A DNA stretch of 64,000 nucleotides from JAWLFI01 sp964627995. GTDB taxonomy: Bacteria; Bacteroidota; Bacteroidia; Chitinophagales; Saprospiraceae. Of the stretch, positions 27,432 through 37,175 are shown one piece after another. Made by a program: the position numbers and the translations under genes. The notes under the pieces are model-generated. The model had not been told where the DNA came from, ran no database searches, and saw nothing but the letters and a program-made list of their open reading frames with translations. Numbering within the stretch: the first letter of the stretch is position 1; every line of letters starts with the position of its first letter. Where the stretch lies: positions 1 through 64,000 of the forward strand of contig CAZVLN010000003.1 in NCBI GenBank assembly GCA_964627995.1, written 5' to 3'.

Positions 27432-29090
27432 TTAGGATAGGTATTTAGCGACAATGGGCATACGTCGACCCATGCCAAAGGCTTTCGTACTGACGCGCAA
27501 AACCGGTGCAGTCTGATGTCGCTTAAACTCATTGATGTTTACCAGACGAACTACCCGACGGACAATTTTCTCGTCAAACCCTTGTCGAATGATCATTTGG
27601 GGGTCTCGCTGTCGCTCAATGTATTGATACAGAATCCGATCCAGCAAATCGTATTCCGGCAGGCTATCGGTATCTTTTTGGTCGGGTCTTAGTTCAGCGG
27701 AAGGAGGTTTGTCGATAATATTTTGAGGTATGATTTCTGCATCCTGATTGATCCATTTTGCTAGTGCAAACACCTCCGTTTTGTACACATCCCCGAGAAT
27801 GGAAAGGCCACCGGCTAAATCCCCATAAAGTGTTCCGTATCCCACTGCCATCTCACTTTTATTGGTTGTATTTAAAAGGATGTGACCAAATTTATTGGAT
27901 AGCGCCATGAGCATCAGCCCGCGACAGCGACTTTGCATATTTTCTTCTGCAATATCGAAAGGGCGGTTTTCAAAGAGGGGATGTAATTGCTGCACAAAAG
28001 CATCATAGGGCTTATGAATGGGCACGATATCGTATTTTATGCCTAAGTTTTTGGCCAGTTCCTCAGAGTCGGATACCGAATGGTCTGAAGAAAACCGAGA
28101 GGGCATTAAGAGCACCCGGACATTATCCACGCCCAGGGCCTCGGCGGCCAACACGGTAGTAAGAGCACTATCAATCCCGCCCGACAAACCTATAATAGCG
28201 CTGGAGAACCCAAGCTTTTGGAAATAGTCCCGAATGCCGCATAACAAGGCATCGTGCACCAAGGCCATTTTTTGCTTAGGTCGTTCGTGATCTCTGGGGG
28301 CCTTTATTATTTCCTCCAGATCATAGACCGAAAGTGCTTCCTTGAAGTAAGGCATTTCATCATAGACGCGGCCCTGTGCGTCTAAAACGGCGGAGCCGCC
28401 ATCAAATATGAGCTCGGTCTGAGCCCCGACATGATTGATATATAGCAGCGGCGTCTTATAGCGTTTCGCATTGGATTTTAAGATGTCCATGCGGGTTTGG
28501 GCTTGCTCAAAAGAAAAAGGAGAGGCACTCAAATTCAATATAACGTCCGGATTTTGATCCTGTAGGACATCCAATGGGCGAACGGTGTACATAGGATCGA
28601 ACTCCTCTTCAGACAAGTCGCCCGTAGGAACATCCCAAATATCTTCACAAATGGTAAGAGCTATTCGATATCCGTTCCATTCAATGACCTCAAAAGAAGT
28701 GGCCGGTTCAAAATATCGATACTCATCAAAGACATCATAAGTAGGTAGTAAGGCTTTTTCCCGCCGTGCGATGACTTTGCCTTCGTGTAAAAACCAGCCC
28801 GCATTGAAAAGTGCTTTTCCCTCGGGTATGGGGTTGCGAGCGGGCGCGCCCACCACCACGGCAATTCCGCGCGCAGCATCTGCCAGGACGTTAATTACTT
28901 TGTTACACTCGTCCAAAAAGCCATCAAACTCTAAAAAGTCTCGTGGCGGGTAACCGCAAACCGCCAATTCGGCAAAACAAACAATATCAGCACCTTGGGT
29001 TTTGGCGGCTTCAATCTGAGCCAACATTTTGCGCTGGTTGGATTCAAAGTGACCAATATGGTAGTTGATTTGGGCGAGTGCTATTTTCAT
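27432..29090 (-). CDS. nadE: Glutamine-hydrolysing NAD+ synthetase
   Basis: Enzyme of 552 residues that makes NAD+ from deamido-NAD using glutamine nitrogen, ATP-dependent, in the cytosol. Residues 1-260 form the nitrilase-type glutaminase with triad E41 (CFAELAVCGY), K112 (REKALLPTYDVF) and C148 (LTICEDIWDVP). The synthetase half carries the ATP P-loop GLSGGIDSALTTVLA (about 299-313), LLNTTNKSEMAVGYGTLYGD and the C-terminal KPPSAELRPDQKDTDSLPEYDLLD. A TATCTTTG box lies 24 bp upstream. Confidence 0.96.
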   Translation of the reverse strand: MKIALAQINYHIGHFESNQRKMLAQIEAAKTQGADIVCFAELAVCGYPPRDFLEFDGFLDECNKVINVLADAARGIAVVVGAPARNPIPEGKALFNAGWFLHEGKVIARREKALLPTYDVFDEYRYFEPATSFEVIEWNGYRIALTICEDIWDVPTGDLSEEEFDPMYTVRPLDVLQDQNPDVILNLSASPFSFEQAQTRMDILKSNAKRYKTPLLYINHVGAQTELIFDGGSAVLDAQGRVYDEMPYFKEALSVYDLEEIIKAPRDHERPKQKMALVHDALLCGIRDYFQKLGFSSAIIGLSGGIDSALTTVLAAEALGVDNVRVLLMPSRFSSDHSVSDSEELAKNLGIKYDIVPIHKPYDAFVQQLHPLFENRPFDIAEENMQSRCRGLMLMALSNKFGHILLNTTNKSEMAVGYGTLYGDLAGGLSILGDVYKTEVFALAKWINQDAEIIPQNIIDKPPSAELRPDQKDTDSLPEYDLLDRILYQYIERQRDPQMIIRQGFDEKIVRRVVRLVNINEFKRHQTAPVLRVSTKAFGMGRRMPIVAKYLS

Positions 29091-29113
29091 GGGCGCTTGA
29101 TCTTTTCTGCTTT

Positions 29114-29121
29114 CAAAGATA
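29114..29121 (-). promoter_or_regulatory. TATCTTTG -7 box for nadE
   Basis: Perfect TAnnTTTG on the minus strand in the 77 bp gap between the symporter stop and the nadE start, showing nadE can be transcribed independently of the upstream operon. Confidence 0.5.
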
Positions 29122-29167
29122 AGGATTTATGTGGGTGGAGTGTGGACTGTTTCACCTCATTTTAACG

Positions 29168-30601
29168 TCAATTCCAAACCCGTGGTTTTTCCCTCCAAAC
29201 AAAATGTAGTACCAGCAGACTGAACCCTGTCCAGATAAAGGCTGGAAGAACGGGCAAGGCTGAGCCTAACCAGGCAGGTGCCGGTGTCGAAAAGGTAAGG
29301 TACATGAGCAGTGCTTCCCCAGAGATGAGGGCTATGGTGCAGGCTCGAGGAGAAATCTTTGGCAAATAAAACACGGCTACAATTACGGGAAATAACAGTG
29401 CGCTGCCAGAGAAGGTGACCGTTACAATTGTGAAAATACTGGCGGGGCGCAACCAGGCCAAAATGAGCCCAACGAAGGCCAGTCCGACGAGAAGAATGCG
29501 GGCGACGCGAACTTGTTGTAAAGAGTCTGCTTGAGGGCGTATATATCGGACGTAAACATCTCGCGTGCCAATACTTGTGATAGCAATCAAAATGCTATCT
29601 ACCGTACTCATAAAAGCTGCTAAGGCACCCGTCAAAATGAGGGCTGTAAATACACTTGGCGTGTATTGAGATAAAAGCATGGGTAATACGCGATCTATTT
29701 CCTTTTCGCCCAGGGCTGGAAAGTCTATGTGTCCCAAAACGCCGATCGTAACGGGTACGATAAAAAGCAGCGGCGGAATGAGGGTGTAAATAACTGTACT
29801 TTTCTTAAAGGTGCTGATATTTCGCCCCATGAGAAAACGCATAAAAATTTGAGGAAAGGCGGGAAGACAGCAACTCCACAAAATTAAAAAACTTATCCAC
29901 CGGACAGGGGTAAAAAATCCATTTGCACGGGCATCAAATAGGGCAGGGCGCTCGGTAAATAATTGCTCATTTAAGGCAGTAATTCCGCCCATGTTGTGAG
30001 TCAAAACCACAAAGGCCACCAACATCAGGGTGAGCATGATCACTCCATTCTTTATATCCATGACTACAATGCTGCGCATGCCGCCAATCAGCACATAGAC
30101 TACGATAAAGAGCGTCATGAGTAAAATACCCCAGCCATATGTTATTTGTCCGTTGGTGATCGCCTCCAGAATGAGGCCGCCACCTATGGCCTGGACAGCC
30201 AGGAAAGGGATCATGAATACACACATGAAAATCATGAATACCAAAGCCAGCGTATCACTGCCTGTTTCACCGCGCATCATTTCCACTGGGGTGATATAGC
30301 CTTTCTCCTTACCCAGGCGCCAGGCCTTATTGCCCACGACATAAAAGGTAAGCGCAGCAAAAGAGGTGCCGAAAGACATCATGGCATAGTAGCCATAGCC
30401 GAGTTCATAAGCTTTTCCGGCAAATCCCAGAAAGAAAAATGCACTAAAATTCGTAGCGATTAAAGTGAAGAAAAGTGCCGCTGTCCGTAAATTTCGATTG
30501 GACAAGAAGAAGCCTTCTATAGAAGGATCGGATTTTTGCCCATACCGATAGCCTAAGAATAGAGTGAGGCCCAGATAAGTTAGTAATATCAGGTATTCCA
30601 T
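29168..30601 (-). CDS. Sodium:solute symporter (SSS family)
   Basis: Inner-membrane transporter of 477 residues with about 13 helices. Family landmarks are FFLSNRNLRTAALFFTLIATNFSAF in the first part, GGMRSIVVMDIKNGVIML in the middle, and GALAAFMSTVDSILIAITS, where the Ser/Thr-Asp stretch belongs to the sodium site. It is closest in style to pantothenate/sugar-type SSS permeases, but the substrate is not readable. The start codon directly follows the stop of the small membrane gene upstream, a usual pairing for this family. Confidence 0.88.
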   Translation of the reverse strand: MEYLILLTYLGLTLFLGYRYGQKSDPSIEGFFLSNRNLRTAALFFTLIATNFSAFFFLGFAGKAYELGYGYYAMMSFGTSFAALTFYVVGNKAWRLGKEKGYITPVEMMRGETGSDTLALVFMIFMCVFMIPFLAVQAIGGGLILEAITNGQITYGWGILLMTLFIVVYVLIGGMRSIVVMDIKNGVIMLTLMLVAFVVLTHNMGGITALNEQLFTERPALFDARANGFFTPVRWISFLILWSCCLPAFPQIFMRFLMGRNISTFKKSTVIYTLIPPLLFIVPVTIGVLGHIDFPALGEKEIDRVLPMLLSQYTPSVFTALILTGALAAFMSTVDSILIAITSIGTRDVYVRYIRPQADSLQQVRVARILLVGLAFVGLILAWLRPASIFTIVTVTFSGSALLFPVIVAVFYLPKISPRACTIALISGEALLMYLTFSTPAPAWLGSALPVLPAFIWTGFSLLVLHFVWREKPRVWN

Positions 30602-30811
30602 CTAGCTTTCCTCGTTTTCATCTTCCCAGTACCAACGGGTGAATGCCCAGACGGCGGCTGTAAAGCCCAAATGAATGCCTGCAAATGGAAAAACCCAGGA
30701 GGGAAAGCCCCACATGGCCGGCCGGGGCGAGGCCCAAACCATCAGATAGGCTGTAGCGATTACCGCAAAGGCCGTAAACACAAAAATCCAAAGCCAGGTC
30801 TGCTTTCTCAT
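30602..30811 (-). CDS. Small two-helix membrane protein, DUF3311-like symporter partner
   Basis: Protein of 69 residues with two hydrophobic helices (WLWIFVFTAFAVIATAYLMV and FPFAGIHLGFTAAVWAFT) and a charged C-terminal tail. Its size, topology and position immediately before an SSS symporter match the small DUF3311/DUF997-type partners of such symporters. The stop is immediately followed by the symporter ATG and its start overlaps menA by 4 bases, so translation is coupled on both sides. Confidence 0.75.
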   Translation of the reverse strand: MRKQTWLWIFVFTAFAVIATAYLMVWASPRPAMWGFPSWVFPFAGIHLGFTAAVWAFTRWYWEDENEES

Positions 30812-31704
30812 AGTATATATCCCAGTCCGAACAAAATAACAAATAACAAGCTGACAAAGGCCATTTCCCTCAAAAGGGGATCAATTTTCTTTGGATCGCT
30901 GTATCGAAATAAAAGATACCCTATGCGTACACAAAAGGGTATTACACCTAAAAAGTACCAATTCCCACCGTTAACAGTGAGGGTATAAATCGCCGCACAG
31001 GCTAGACCAGCAATAAGTAAAAGGAGGTGATAAATACGTGCACCCTGAGCACCCAAATAAACGGCTAGTGTGTTTTTACCTGCTGCTCGATCTGATGAAA
31101 TATCGCGAACATTATTTATGTTGAGGACAGCGACAGCAAAAAATCCGCAAGAGCTGGCCGGCCAGAGTAAACTCCAGCTCCCGGTATGGACTTGTAAAAA
31201 ATAGGTACCTAGCACGCCCACCCAGCCGAAAAACAAAAAGACAAAAAAATCACCTAAGCCGTGGTATCCATAAGGGCGTTTGCCCAGGGTGTATTGAACG
31301 GCGGCCCATATCGCTACCAGACCGACTCCCAGGAAAGCTAAAGAAACCTTCAAACTGGGTCGCGCTGCCAGGATTAAGGAGATACCGGAGAAGAAAGCGA
31401 GTAATCCCACCACCCAGATGGCACGCTTCATAGATTCAGGGGAAATCAACCCCAGCTGCACTGTACGCGCCGGACCGAGCCTATTCTCACTATCTGCACC
31501 TTTTGTGAAATCACCCAGATCATTGGCCAGGTTGCTCAAAAGCTGTAATAAGACTGCCGTTAAAACCGCCAGACCCAGAACAATAGAATCAAAGGCGCCG
31601 GTATTGTATGCCAATACGCCCCCCATACCAATACAGGCAGCTGCCAGCGGAAAAGCGCGCGGGCGAGAAGCTTGTAACCAATACGATGCACGGGGTTTAC
31701 TCAT
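30808..31704 (-). CDS. menA: 1,4-dihydroxy-2-naphthoate polyprenyltransferase
   Basis: UbiA-family membrane enzyme of 298 residues that attaches a polyprenyl chain to DHNA in menaquinone synthesis. The first Asp-rich motif is N61-D-L-G-D-F-T-K-G-A-D71, the second NNVRDISSDRAAGKNTLAV near 196-214. Eight or nine helices are predicted. Its ATG lies 8 bases inside the end of the TonB receptor gene and its end overlaps the small membrane gene, so it is the second gene of a four-gene operon. No other men genes are adjacent. Confidence 0.92.
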   Translation of the reverse strand: MSKPRASYWLQASRPRAFPLAAACIGMGGVLAYNTGAFDSIVLGLAVLTAVLLQLLSNLANDLGDFTKGADSENRLGPARTVQLGLISPESMKRAIWVVGLLAFFSGISLILAARPSLKVSLAFLGVGLVAIWAAVQYTLGKRPYGYHGLGDFFVFLFFGWVGVLGTYFLQVHTGSWSLLWPASSCGFFAVAVLNINNVRDISSDRAAGKNTLAVYLGAQGARIYHLLLLIAGLACAAIYTLTVNGGNWYFLGVIPFCVRIGYLLFRYSDPKKIDPLLREMAFVSLLFVILFGLGYIL

Positions 31705-34453
31705 ACCGAATAGTCACATAATACAGACTTCCGATCATTGGAGCCCCATAAATAGTAATGTATTCCTGGCGGAAGACATTGCTGGCCCCTACCTTAAGTG
31801 TCGTGCGCCAGTCGGGGATGCGGTAACTGACTGCTACATCTGATGTGTTGAACGCCGGAATTAAGGCCTCACCAAAATTGCTGAAATAGTTGTACGAGCC
31901 ATTGTATCTGAAGTTATAATGGGCGCCCCAGCGTTCTCGTTTACCTAAGCGTTTCGCTGAAACATTCGCGTTGACCCGATGCTCGGGGATGTTAAACTGC
32001 AAACTGCGCAAAAACGCATCCTTAGCAGCCTGCTCATCTTCTACGCCTTCGGGCGGGCTGAAATCCGGACTGTCATAGTCATTCCAGTCGTAAGAGACCC
32101 CAACGGACAACTTGGAATTGACCACATAGTCCAAGCCTATTCCAGCTCCATATCCGACTACGGTTTCCGATCGGTTTTGGCGAATCCCAAAGATTTGGAA
32201 GTCCTCGGGGTTTACTTCCGGACGGAAAAAGATGAGTGGGCGATTAATGAAGTTGCGATACTGCGTACCGTAAGCGCTGGCATCGATATACAAGCGGTTG
32301 TTTATATGCGTTCTATAGCCCAACTCTAAACTACTGTTTTGCTCGGGCTGTAAAGGTTGGAAGCCGCGACCATCTGCCTCTATAATGTCTAGCATATTAT
32401 ACTCTGTGCCGCTAACACCTCGATAAACAAAATTCTCTAGCGATCGCCGTGCCGAACCGATATTGGTAAAAGTTGAGGTTAGCTGTAGCCGGAAGAATCC
32501 TTCCTGAATACTCGGATTGCGAAATCCGGTCAGGTAAGAGGCGCGAAAGATATGATCACGCTCTGCCCCGGCCTTAAGCACGGCGGTAATCCGCGGTGAC
32601 CAATTTAACTGGTAATCCGTTTGCTTATCGGCGCGCAAGGCGGCAGTCAATCGGAGGCGTTCATCTATAAATTCACGGGATGCTTGTGCATATCCTGCCA
32701 TATTATTGACGATAATGGGCTCACCAAAGCCTAAAGGTCCGTCATTGTAGAAGGCGCCGTTACTATTGACGCGAATGCGCCGATAGTTAAAGCCGACCTG
32801 CAACTTAAATGGTAGCTGATCTTCAAAATCGTAATCGAGATCTAAATTCGTATAGCTGGAAAAGTCAACGGCCTGTGATCCTGCCGTGATAGCGGAGTTC
32901 TGACCGGAATAGTCCGTATTTCGTGCACTGGCGCCCAGCGCAGCCTGAAAATCTTGTAAGTTAAACTCAGCGCCGCCGGGCATGAAGCGATCGGCGAATT
33001 GTCTCGCATCGCGCAAAGAGCCGGTGCGACTGTACTCGTCCTGAAAATCAGCGGCCCAGGCCTCATTTGGCCGCAGTGCTTGCTGTACAGCGTCGGCCGC
33101 ATTGGCTGCTGACCACGAGCCGCGGAAGTTGTTGAGCTTATGTCGATAGATACGCCCGGTAAAGCCTTTGTAACTGGCGCGCACTAAATGTAGACGCTGT
33201 AAATAGTCAAATTGCGGAAAGGTAGAGCTGGACCGGATGAGCCAGTCGCTAAAAGAGTGCTTATAGGTATACTCCAGCTCCATGTCTTTTATGGGGCGGT
33301 AGAATAAGGAAAAGCTCCCGCGAAAGGACTCCATCTCATTGTTTTGAATGTCCGGTAGGGTGAAAATATCTTTTTCGGTAATACCGGTTCGCGTCAAAGG
33401 CGCCCCCATAATATTCAAGGTATCATTGCCGGGGCCAACCAGGAAATTGACGCCGGGCACCACACCTACACCATTACCGTATTCATTACCCAAACTGTGG
33501 ACGCCATCATGGGCAATAAAGCCGTCGGCCGGCGGAGCGTCGGGAAAGTTTTCGCGATTATCGAAGTTGCCGGGCGCAATGCGATGACTTTGATCGTCTC
33601 CGATCCAGTCGTGAAACTTTCGATAACTGAGGTCCATTTTGAAAGCGACTTTGTCAGACATGATATGCGCTACGCGAAAGTCCTGCTCAAAATAGGGGTT
33701 TGTCCCCGCTGCATCCTGCACAGTCACTCCACTTTTGGTTTGCATACTTACGCCCGGGAAGTCAAAGGGGTTTTTCGATTGGAAACGCAATACGCCATTG
33801 AAGGCATCAGATCCATAAAGTGCTGAGGCGGCACCGTGGACCAACTCCACAGAAGCGATATCCAAATCCGATACGCCCATGGTATTAGCGATGGCCAATC
33901 CGATGGGATTTGTCATGTCAAAACCATCCAACTGCTGCTTAAACCGAAAATTACCGGGATCGGAGAAACCTCGGGTATTATAAGAAGGTAGGGATAAGCT
34001 CGATTTTTGTGCTTGAATGCCGCGCATGGATTCAATGGATTCATAAGCATTGACACCACCCATTTGCTTCAGGCGCGCACCAGATAGTTTGTAAATCGCC
34101 ACAGGAGCTTCCATAATGCGCTCACCATATCGAGAGGCACTGACAACAATCTGGTCGAGGCTGCTCGCTACGGACTCCATTTGGATGTCGAGCTCTCCGT
34201 CCCCGGGGGACCATTCTACCTTCTCGTCAGCGTAGCCGATGGCGGACAATTGCAAGGTAATGGGCGGCTGCTCGCGAAAGGACAATTCAAATCTTCCATC
34301 AAGGGTAGTGGAGGTTCCCACATTTGTATTTATAATAGAAACGTTTACGCCCGGAATCCCATTGGGACCGTCCATCACGCGGCCTCGAATCACTCCTTGT
34401 GCGGATAAACCACAAAAAGTTCCCATTAATAGAAACCAAATAAAAATACGCAT
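31697..34453 (-). CDS. TonB-dependent outer-membrane receptor with carboxypeptidase-like N domain
   Basis: Receptor of 918 residues. ATG 34453 opens a signal peptide (MRIFIWFLLMGTFCGLSAQ). Residues 20-105 form a CarboxypepD_reg-like domain (GVIRGRVMDGPNGIPGVNVS, GRFELSF); 115-230 the plug (YGERIMEAPVAIYKLSGARL, ALYGSDAFNGVLRF), and the rest a 22-strand barrel ending in aromatic YYVTIRYE. No SusD-like partner is adjacent, so a siderophore, cobalamin or other small ligand is as likely as a glycan. It is the first gene of the operon with menA, the small membrane protein and the symporter. Confidence 0.92.
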   Translation of the reverse strand: MRIFIWFLLMGTFCGLSAQGVIRGRVMDGPNGIPGVNVSIINTNVGTSTTLDGRFELSFREQPPITLQLSAIGYADEKVEWSPGDGELDIQMESVASSLDQIVVSASRYGERIMEAPVAIYKLSGARLKQMGGVNAYESIESMRGIQAQKSSLSLPSYNTRGFSDPGNFRFKQQLDGFDMTNPIGLAIANTMGVSDLDIASVELVHGAASALYGSDAFNGVLRFQSKNPFDFPGVSMQTKSGVTVQDAAGTNPYFEQDFRVAHIMSDKVAFKMDLSYRKFHDWIGDDQSHRIAPGNFDNRENFPDAPPADGFIAHDGVHSLGNEYGNGVGVVPGVNFLVGPGNDTLNIMGAPLTRTGITEKDIFTLPDIQNNEMESFRGSFSLFYRPIKDMELEYTYKHSFSDWLIRSSSTFPQFDYLQRLHLVRASYKGFTGRIYRHKLNNFRGSWSAANAADAVQQALRPNEAWAADFQDEYSRTGSLRDARQFADRFMPGGAEFNLQDFQAALGASARNTDYSGQNSAITAGSQAVDFSSYTNLDLDYDFEDQLPFKLQVGFNYRRIRVNSNGAFYNDGPLGFGEPIIVNNMAGYAQASREFIDERLRLTAALRADKQTDYQLNWSPRITAVLKAGAERDHIFRASYLTGFRNPSIQEGFFRLQLTSTFTNIGSARRSLENFVYRGVSGTEYNMLDIIEADGRGFQPLQPEQNSSLELGYRTHINNRLYIDASAYGTQYRNFINRPLIFFRPEVNPEDFQIFGIRQNRSETVVGYGAGIGLDYVVNSKLSVGVSYDWNDYDSPDFSPPEGVEDEQAAKDAFLRSLQFNIPEHRVNANVSAKRLGKRERWGAHYNFRYNGSYNYFSNFGEALIPAFNTSDVAVSYRIPDWRTTLKVGASNVFRQEYITIYGAPMIGSLYYVTIRYE

Positions 34454-34664
34454 ATCTAAATAAAATTTGTACAACAAATAAGATGCTGCAAAAAACGCAA
34501 TAATTTAATGTCAAGACAAATTTATCCAGTTTTTGTTTGGTCGGTTGGCGCTGTAACAAAGGCAAAAATGGACGATTTTTACAAAGCCTTTACCTTTGGA
34601 TTATATAGCTCAGGACGAGAGAGAGTTCCAACATTCGCTTTAAGGTGAAAATCCTTGTCAGATT

Positions 34665-35165
34665 TTAGATCGGTGAGGGACGGCCGTTTCTGCTCACAAA
34701 CACAGCGACAATGGCGGTGATCATCAAGCCTGTTGCCGGGATGGCAAGGACAGACTGAATCATGTAGTTTTGAAATTCAAAATAATTAGCGGCTTCAATC
34801 GCCGTCATCCACTGTTCCTCAGTCATAGCGACGCGCATCTTTGATAAAAAGTCGGGCGTAAGATATCGCAAGCTGATATACTGAGTCGGAATGCTCAGCA
34901 AGGTGGCCGCAGCAGTAAGGCGCAAACCATCGATAAAGGCCGCACTGTAAGGATATATGCCTCCTTCTCTGTCCCGTCGATAGCGATACAAAGCGGCAAA
35001 GTAGATGAGAAATATGGGCACATATTTTACATTTGTCAAAACGACCCGATACTTGAGCAAGTCGTCATGCAGTCCGATCCAAGACTCCAGGGATAGCCAA
35101 ATCAGGGTCAATAAGGCATAAGCGGCGCCCCATTTGATAGCAATATTCCAGGCTGATAGCTTCAT
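34665..35165 (-). CDS. DUF4199 membrane protein, copy 2
   Basis: Inner-membrane protein of 166 residues with four helices, a diverged paralogue of the protein at 26846-27328. Shared pattern includes the helix 1 W..E..IGLHDD turn and NYMIQSVLAIPATGLMITAIVAVF near the end. ATG 35165 (MKLSAWNIAIKWG) was chosen because the longer frame upstream adds an unrelated, poorly conserved stretch. Function unknown. Confidence 0.78.
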   Translation of the reverse strand: MKLSAWNIAIKWGAAYALLTLIWLSLESWIGLHDDLLKYRVVLTNVKYVPIFLIYFAALYRYRRDREGGIYPYSAAFIDGLRLTAAATLLSIPTQYISLRYLTPDFLSKMRVAMTEEQWMTAIEAANYFEFQNYMIQSVLAIPATGLMITAIVAVFVSRNGRPSPI

Positions 35166-35348
35166 ATATTGAGTTGTAGTATCGAAGGTAAGGTTTCTCT
35201 GCCCTTTTTCCCCAAAGCATAGCCTTTCGGGCAGATGCATATGTTATTTTCTATGGTTTAAAAGGTCGTTTGTCGACTTACAGAGTAGGATTATAATAAA
35301 CATGTGTGGCAAAAAGTTTTAAGGCCGTAAGCCTGTGTGAGCGCTGAG

Positions 35349-35508
35349 AGGGTGGCCCCAAACCCTTCGCCATTCCAGAAAGGAAGGGCGAAAAGGGTGC
35401 CGGGGAGATGCCGGCGGCCTCCCCGCTGGTCGTCGGCAGCCGATCCGCCGGGTGGCGGAGAGCACCCGACCATAGCGACCCCCAAAGCATTTGGGGGGCA
35501 CACCCAAA
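35349..35508 (-). repeat. Modular palindromic repeat, copy 4
   Basis: Very GC-rich element filling most of the 35166-35554 spacer. Minus strand reads GTGCCCCCCAAATGCTTTGG, then GGTCGCTATGGTCGGGTGCT, then hairpins CTCCGCCACCCGGCGGA and GGGGAGGCCGCCGGCATCTC. It keeps the GGTCGCTATG core of the other copies. Reading frames through it on both strands are an effect of the high GC content. Confidence 0.7.
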
Positions 35509-35554
35509 AGAAAAATGGCATTATTTTTGATATTATTAATATAAATAATATGAA

Positions 35555-36859
35555 ATGATCAATAGAATTCTATTTTTTTTATGTTTTTCAGCGATGAGTG
35601 GACTGTTTGCGCAGTCGGCACATGAAACATACATCGAGCAGTACAAAGAAATTGCCATTGAAGAGATGCATCGTACAGGCATCCCGGCGAGTATAAAAAT
35701 GGCGCAGGCGATACTGGAATCGAATGCAGGGCGGTCGTATCTGGCCACTCAAGGGAACAATCATTTTGGGATCAAGTGCGGTAAGCAGTGGACCGGGGGG
35801 TCGGTGATGCGCAAGGATGACGACTATAAAAATGGTCGTTTAGTGCCCTCCTGTTTTCGGGCGTATCGCAATCCGGAGGAAAGTTTTGTAGCGCATTCAG
35901 AGTTTTTGCGAGATCCGCGAAAGAATCACAGATACGGATTTTTGTTTCGCCTGCAGCCGACCGATTACAAAGCCTGGGCGCGCGGACTGAAAAAGGCGGG
36001 CTATGCGACCAATCCCAAGTATCCCCAATTGCTCATTCAGCTTATTGAGCGCTATGGCCTACACCAATTTGATGGAATGGAGGCAGAGGATCCGGCTATG
36101 TTGGTACAGGAGGAATCCTATAGTCCGACTTTGCAACGCGTGAATGATGTGGAGTTTGTCTATGCGCGGCCCGATGAGCGACCTGTGGAGATCAGCATGG
36201 ATTTTGGTGTGTCGCCCGATAAAATCGTAAAATATAATGAGGGCATTGAATCGCCCAATCAGAAGTTGAAGGCGGGTCGACGTGTGTTTTTACAGAAGAA
36301 GCGGCGTTCATTCCGCGGGGAGAAAAAATACCACTATGTTCGGGCCGGTGACGATATGTTTTCCATTGCGCAACAATACGGTGTGCGTGTAGAAAAGCTA
36401 CTTAGTAAAAATAAGATGTCAGCAGGTGAAGAGCCCGCTGTGGGGGAGCAAATCCGATTGCGGGGTTTGTCGTGGTTTGAGTCCAGGCCCACCCTACGTT
36501 CTGAAAAAGAGACCATATTACCTGAGAAAACTGAGGAAAATTTGCCTGCCGACGATGATGTGCAGGCCTTACCCCAGGACGATGCCCTGTCCGAGCATTC
36601 CTCACCCCCCGAGCTGGAGGTGGAAGAAGTTAAGGACACGGCGGAACAGCCTCCGATCGCAGTAGCAGCCGACACGATACAAGAAGATACCGTTCACCAT
36701 TCGCAAACAGCCCAAACGCTTGAGGCCTATGTGGTTCAGAAGGGGGACACCCTGTATAGCATTAGCCGAAAGTTTGGCTTGACGGTAGACGAGCTCAAGG
36801 AAAAAAATGCGCTGCAGGATAGTGGGATTCGCATCGGCGAAGAATTGCGCGTCCGCTAA
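35555..36859 (+). CDS. Glucosaminidase with three LysM domains
   Basis: Secreted peptidoglycan hydrolase of 434 residues. After the signal peptide (to about residue 20) comes the glucosaminidase domain (about 25-175) with MAQAILESNAGRSYLA containing the expected Glu, NHFGIKCG and HSEFLRDP. LysM modules follow at about 190-245 (PVEISMDFGVSPDKIVKYNE), 252-298 (YVRAGDDMFSIAQQYGV) and 388-434 (YVVQKGDTLYSISRKFGL), with an acidic Pro/Glu linker between the last two. The LysM repeats bind glycan chains and hold the enzyme on the wall. It is the long paralogue of the 6690-7340 protein. Confidence 0.92.
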   Translation: MINRILFFLCFSAMSGLFAQSAHETYIEQYKEIAIEEMHRTGIPASIKMAQAILESNAGRSYLATQGNNHFGIKCGKQWTGGSVMRKDDDYKNGRLVPSCFRAYRNPEESFVAHSEFLRDPRKNHRYGFLFRLQPTDYKAWARGLKKAGYATNPKYPQLLIQLIERYGLHQFDGMEAEDPAMLVQEESYSPTLQRVNDVEFVYARPDERPVEISMDFGVSPDKIVKYNEGIESPNQKLKAGRRVFLQKKRRSFRGEKKYHYVRAGDDMFSIAQQYGVRVEKLLSKNKMSAGEEPAVGEQIRLRGLSWFESRPTLRSEKETILPEKTEENLPADDDVQALPQDDALSEHSSPPELEVEEVKDTAEQPPIAVAADTIQEDTVHHSQTAQTLEAYVVQKGDTLYSISRKFGLTVDELKEKNALQDSGIRIGEELRVR

Positions 36860-36895
36860 GCAGTTTTGCCAGAATATGAGCTTGAATTTGAGGCG

Positions 36896-37075
36896 GCGGC
36901 TTTGGGGCCTGCCCCCAAAATTTTGGGGGCCGTTATGCTCCGGGGCTCGCACATGGCCGCCCGTCTCCGTCCTTGCTCTAAAGAGAAGGACTCCGCCGGA
37001 TGTGCTCGGCCCCGAACGCGCACCACGCGATCGGGTCTGGCTTTGCCACCCCTGCGCAGCACTAGGCCGAAGACT
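36896..37075 (+). repeat. Modular palindromic repeat, copy 5
   Basis: GC-rich element starting GGGGCCTGCCCCCAAAATTT followed by the core GGGGGCCGTTATGCTCCGGG and GCTCGCACATG. It contains further hairpins such as GAGAAGGACTCC. It is located between the LysM glucosaminidase and barrel genes and makes the upstream frame of the barrel gene look longer than it is. Confidence 0.65.
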
Positions 37076-37175
37076 TCTGTTGTTTTTCCCTATGAAACTT
37101 ATCTGTATATTTGGACTAGCGTTTACACATGCGCTTTTGAACGTAATACACCGAAACACACAACCTAATATTGCT

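Noticed and set aside
35278..35558. Several frames on both strands
   Set aside because: They are produced by the high GC content of a palindromic repeat.
36807..37175. N-terminal extension of the 37176 barrel gene
   Set aside because: It overlaps the end of the LysM glucosaminidase and a GC-rich repeat; ATG 37176 opens a signal peptide.
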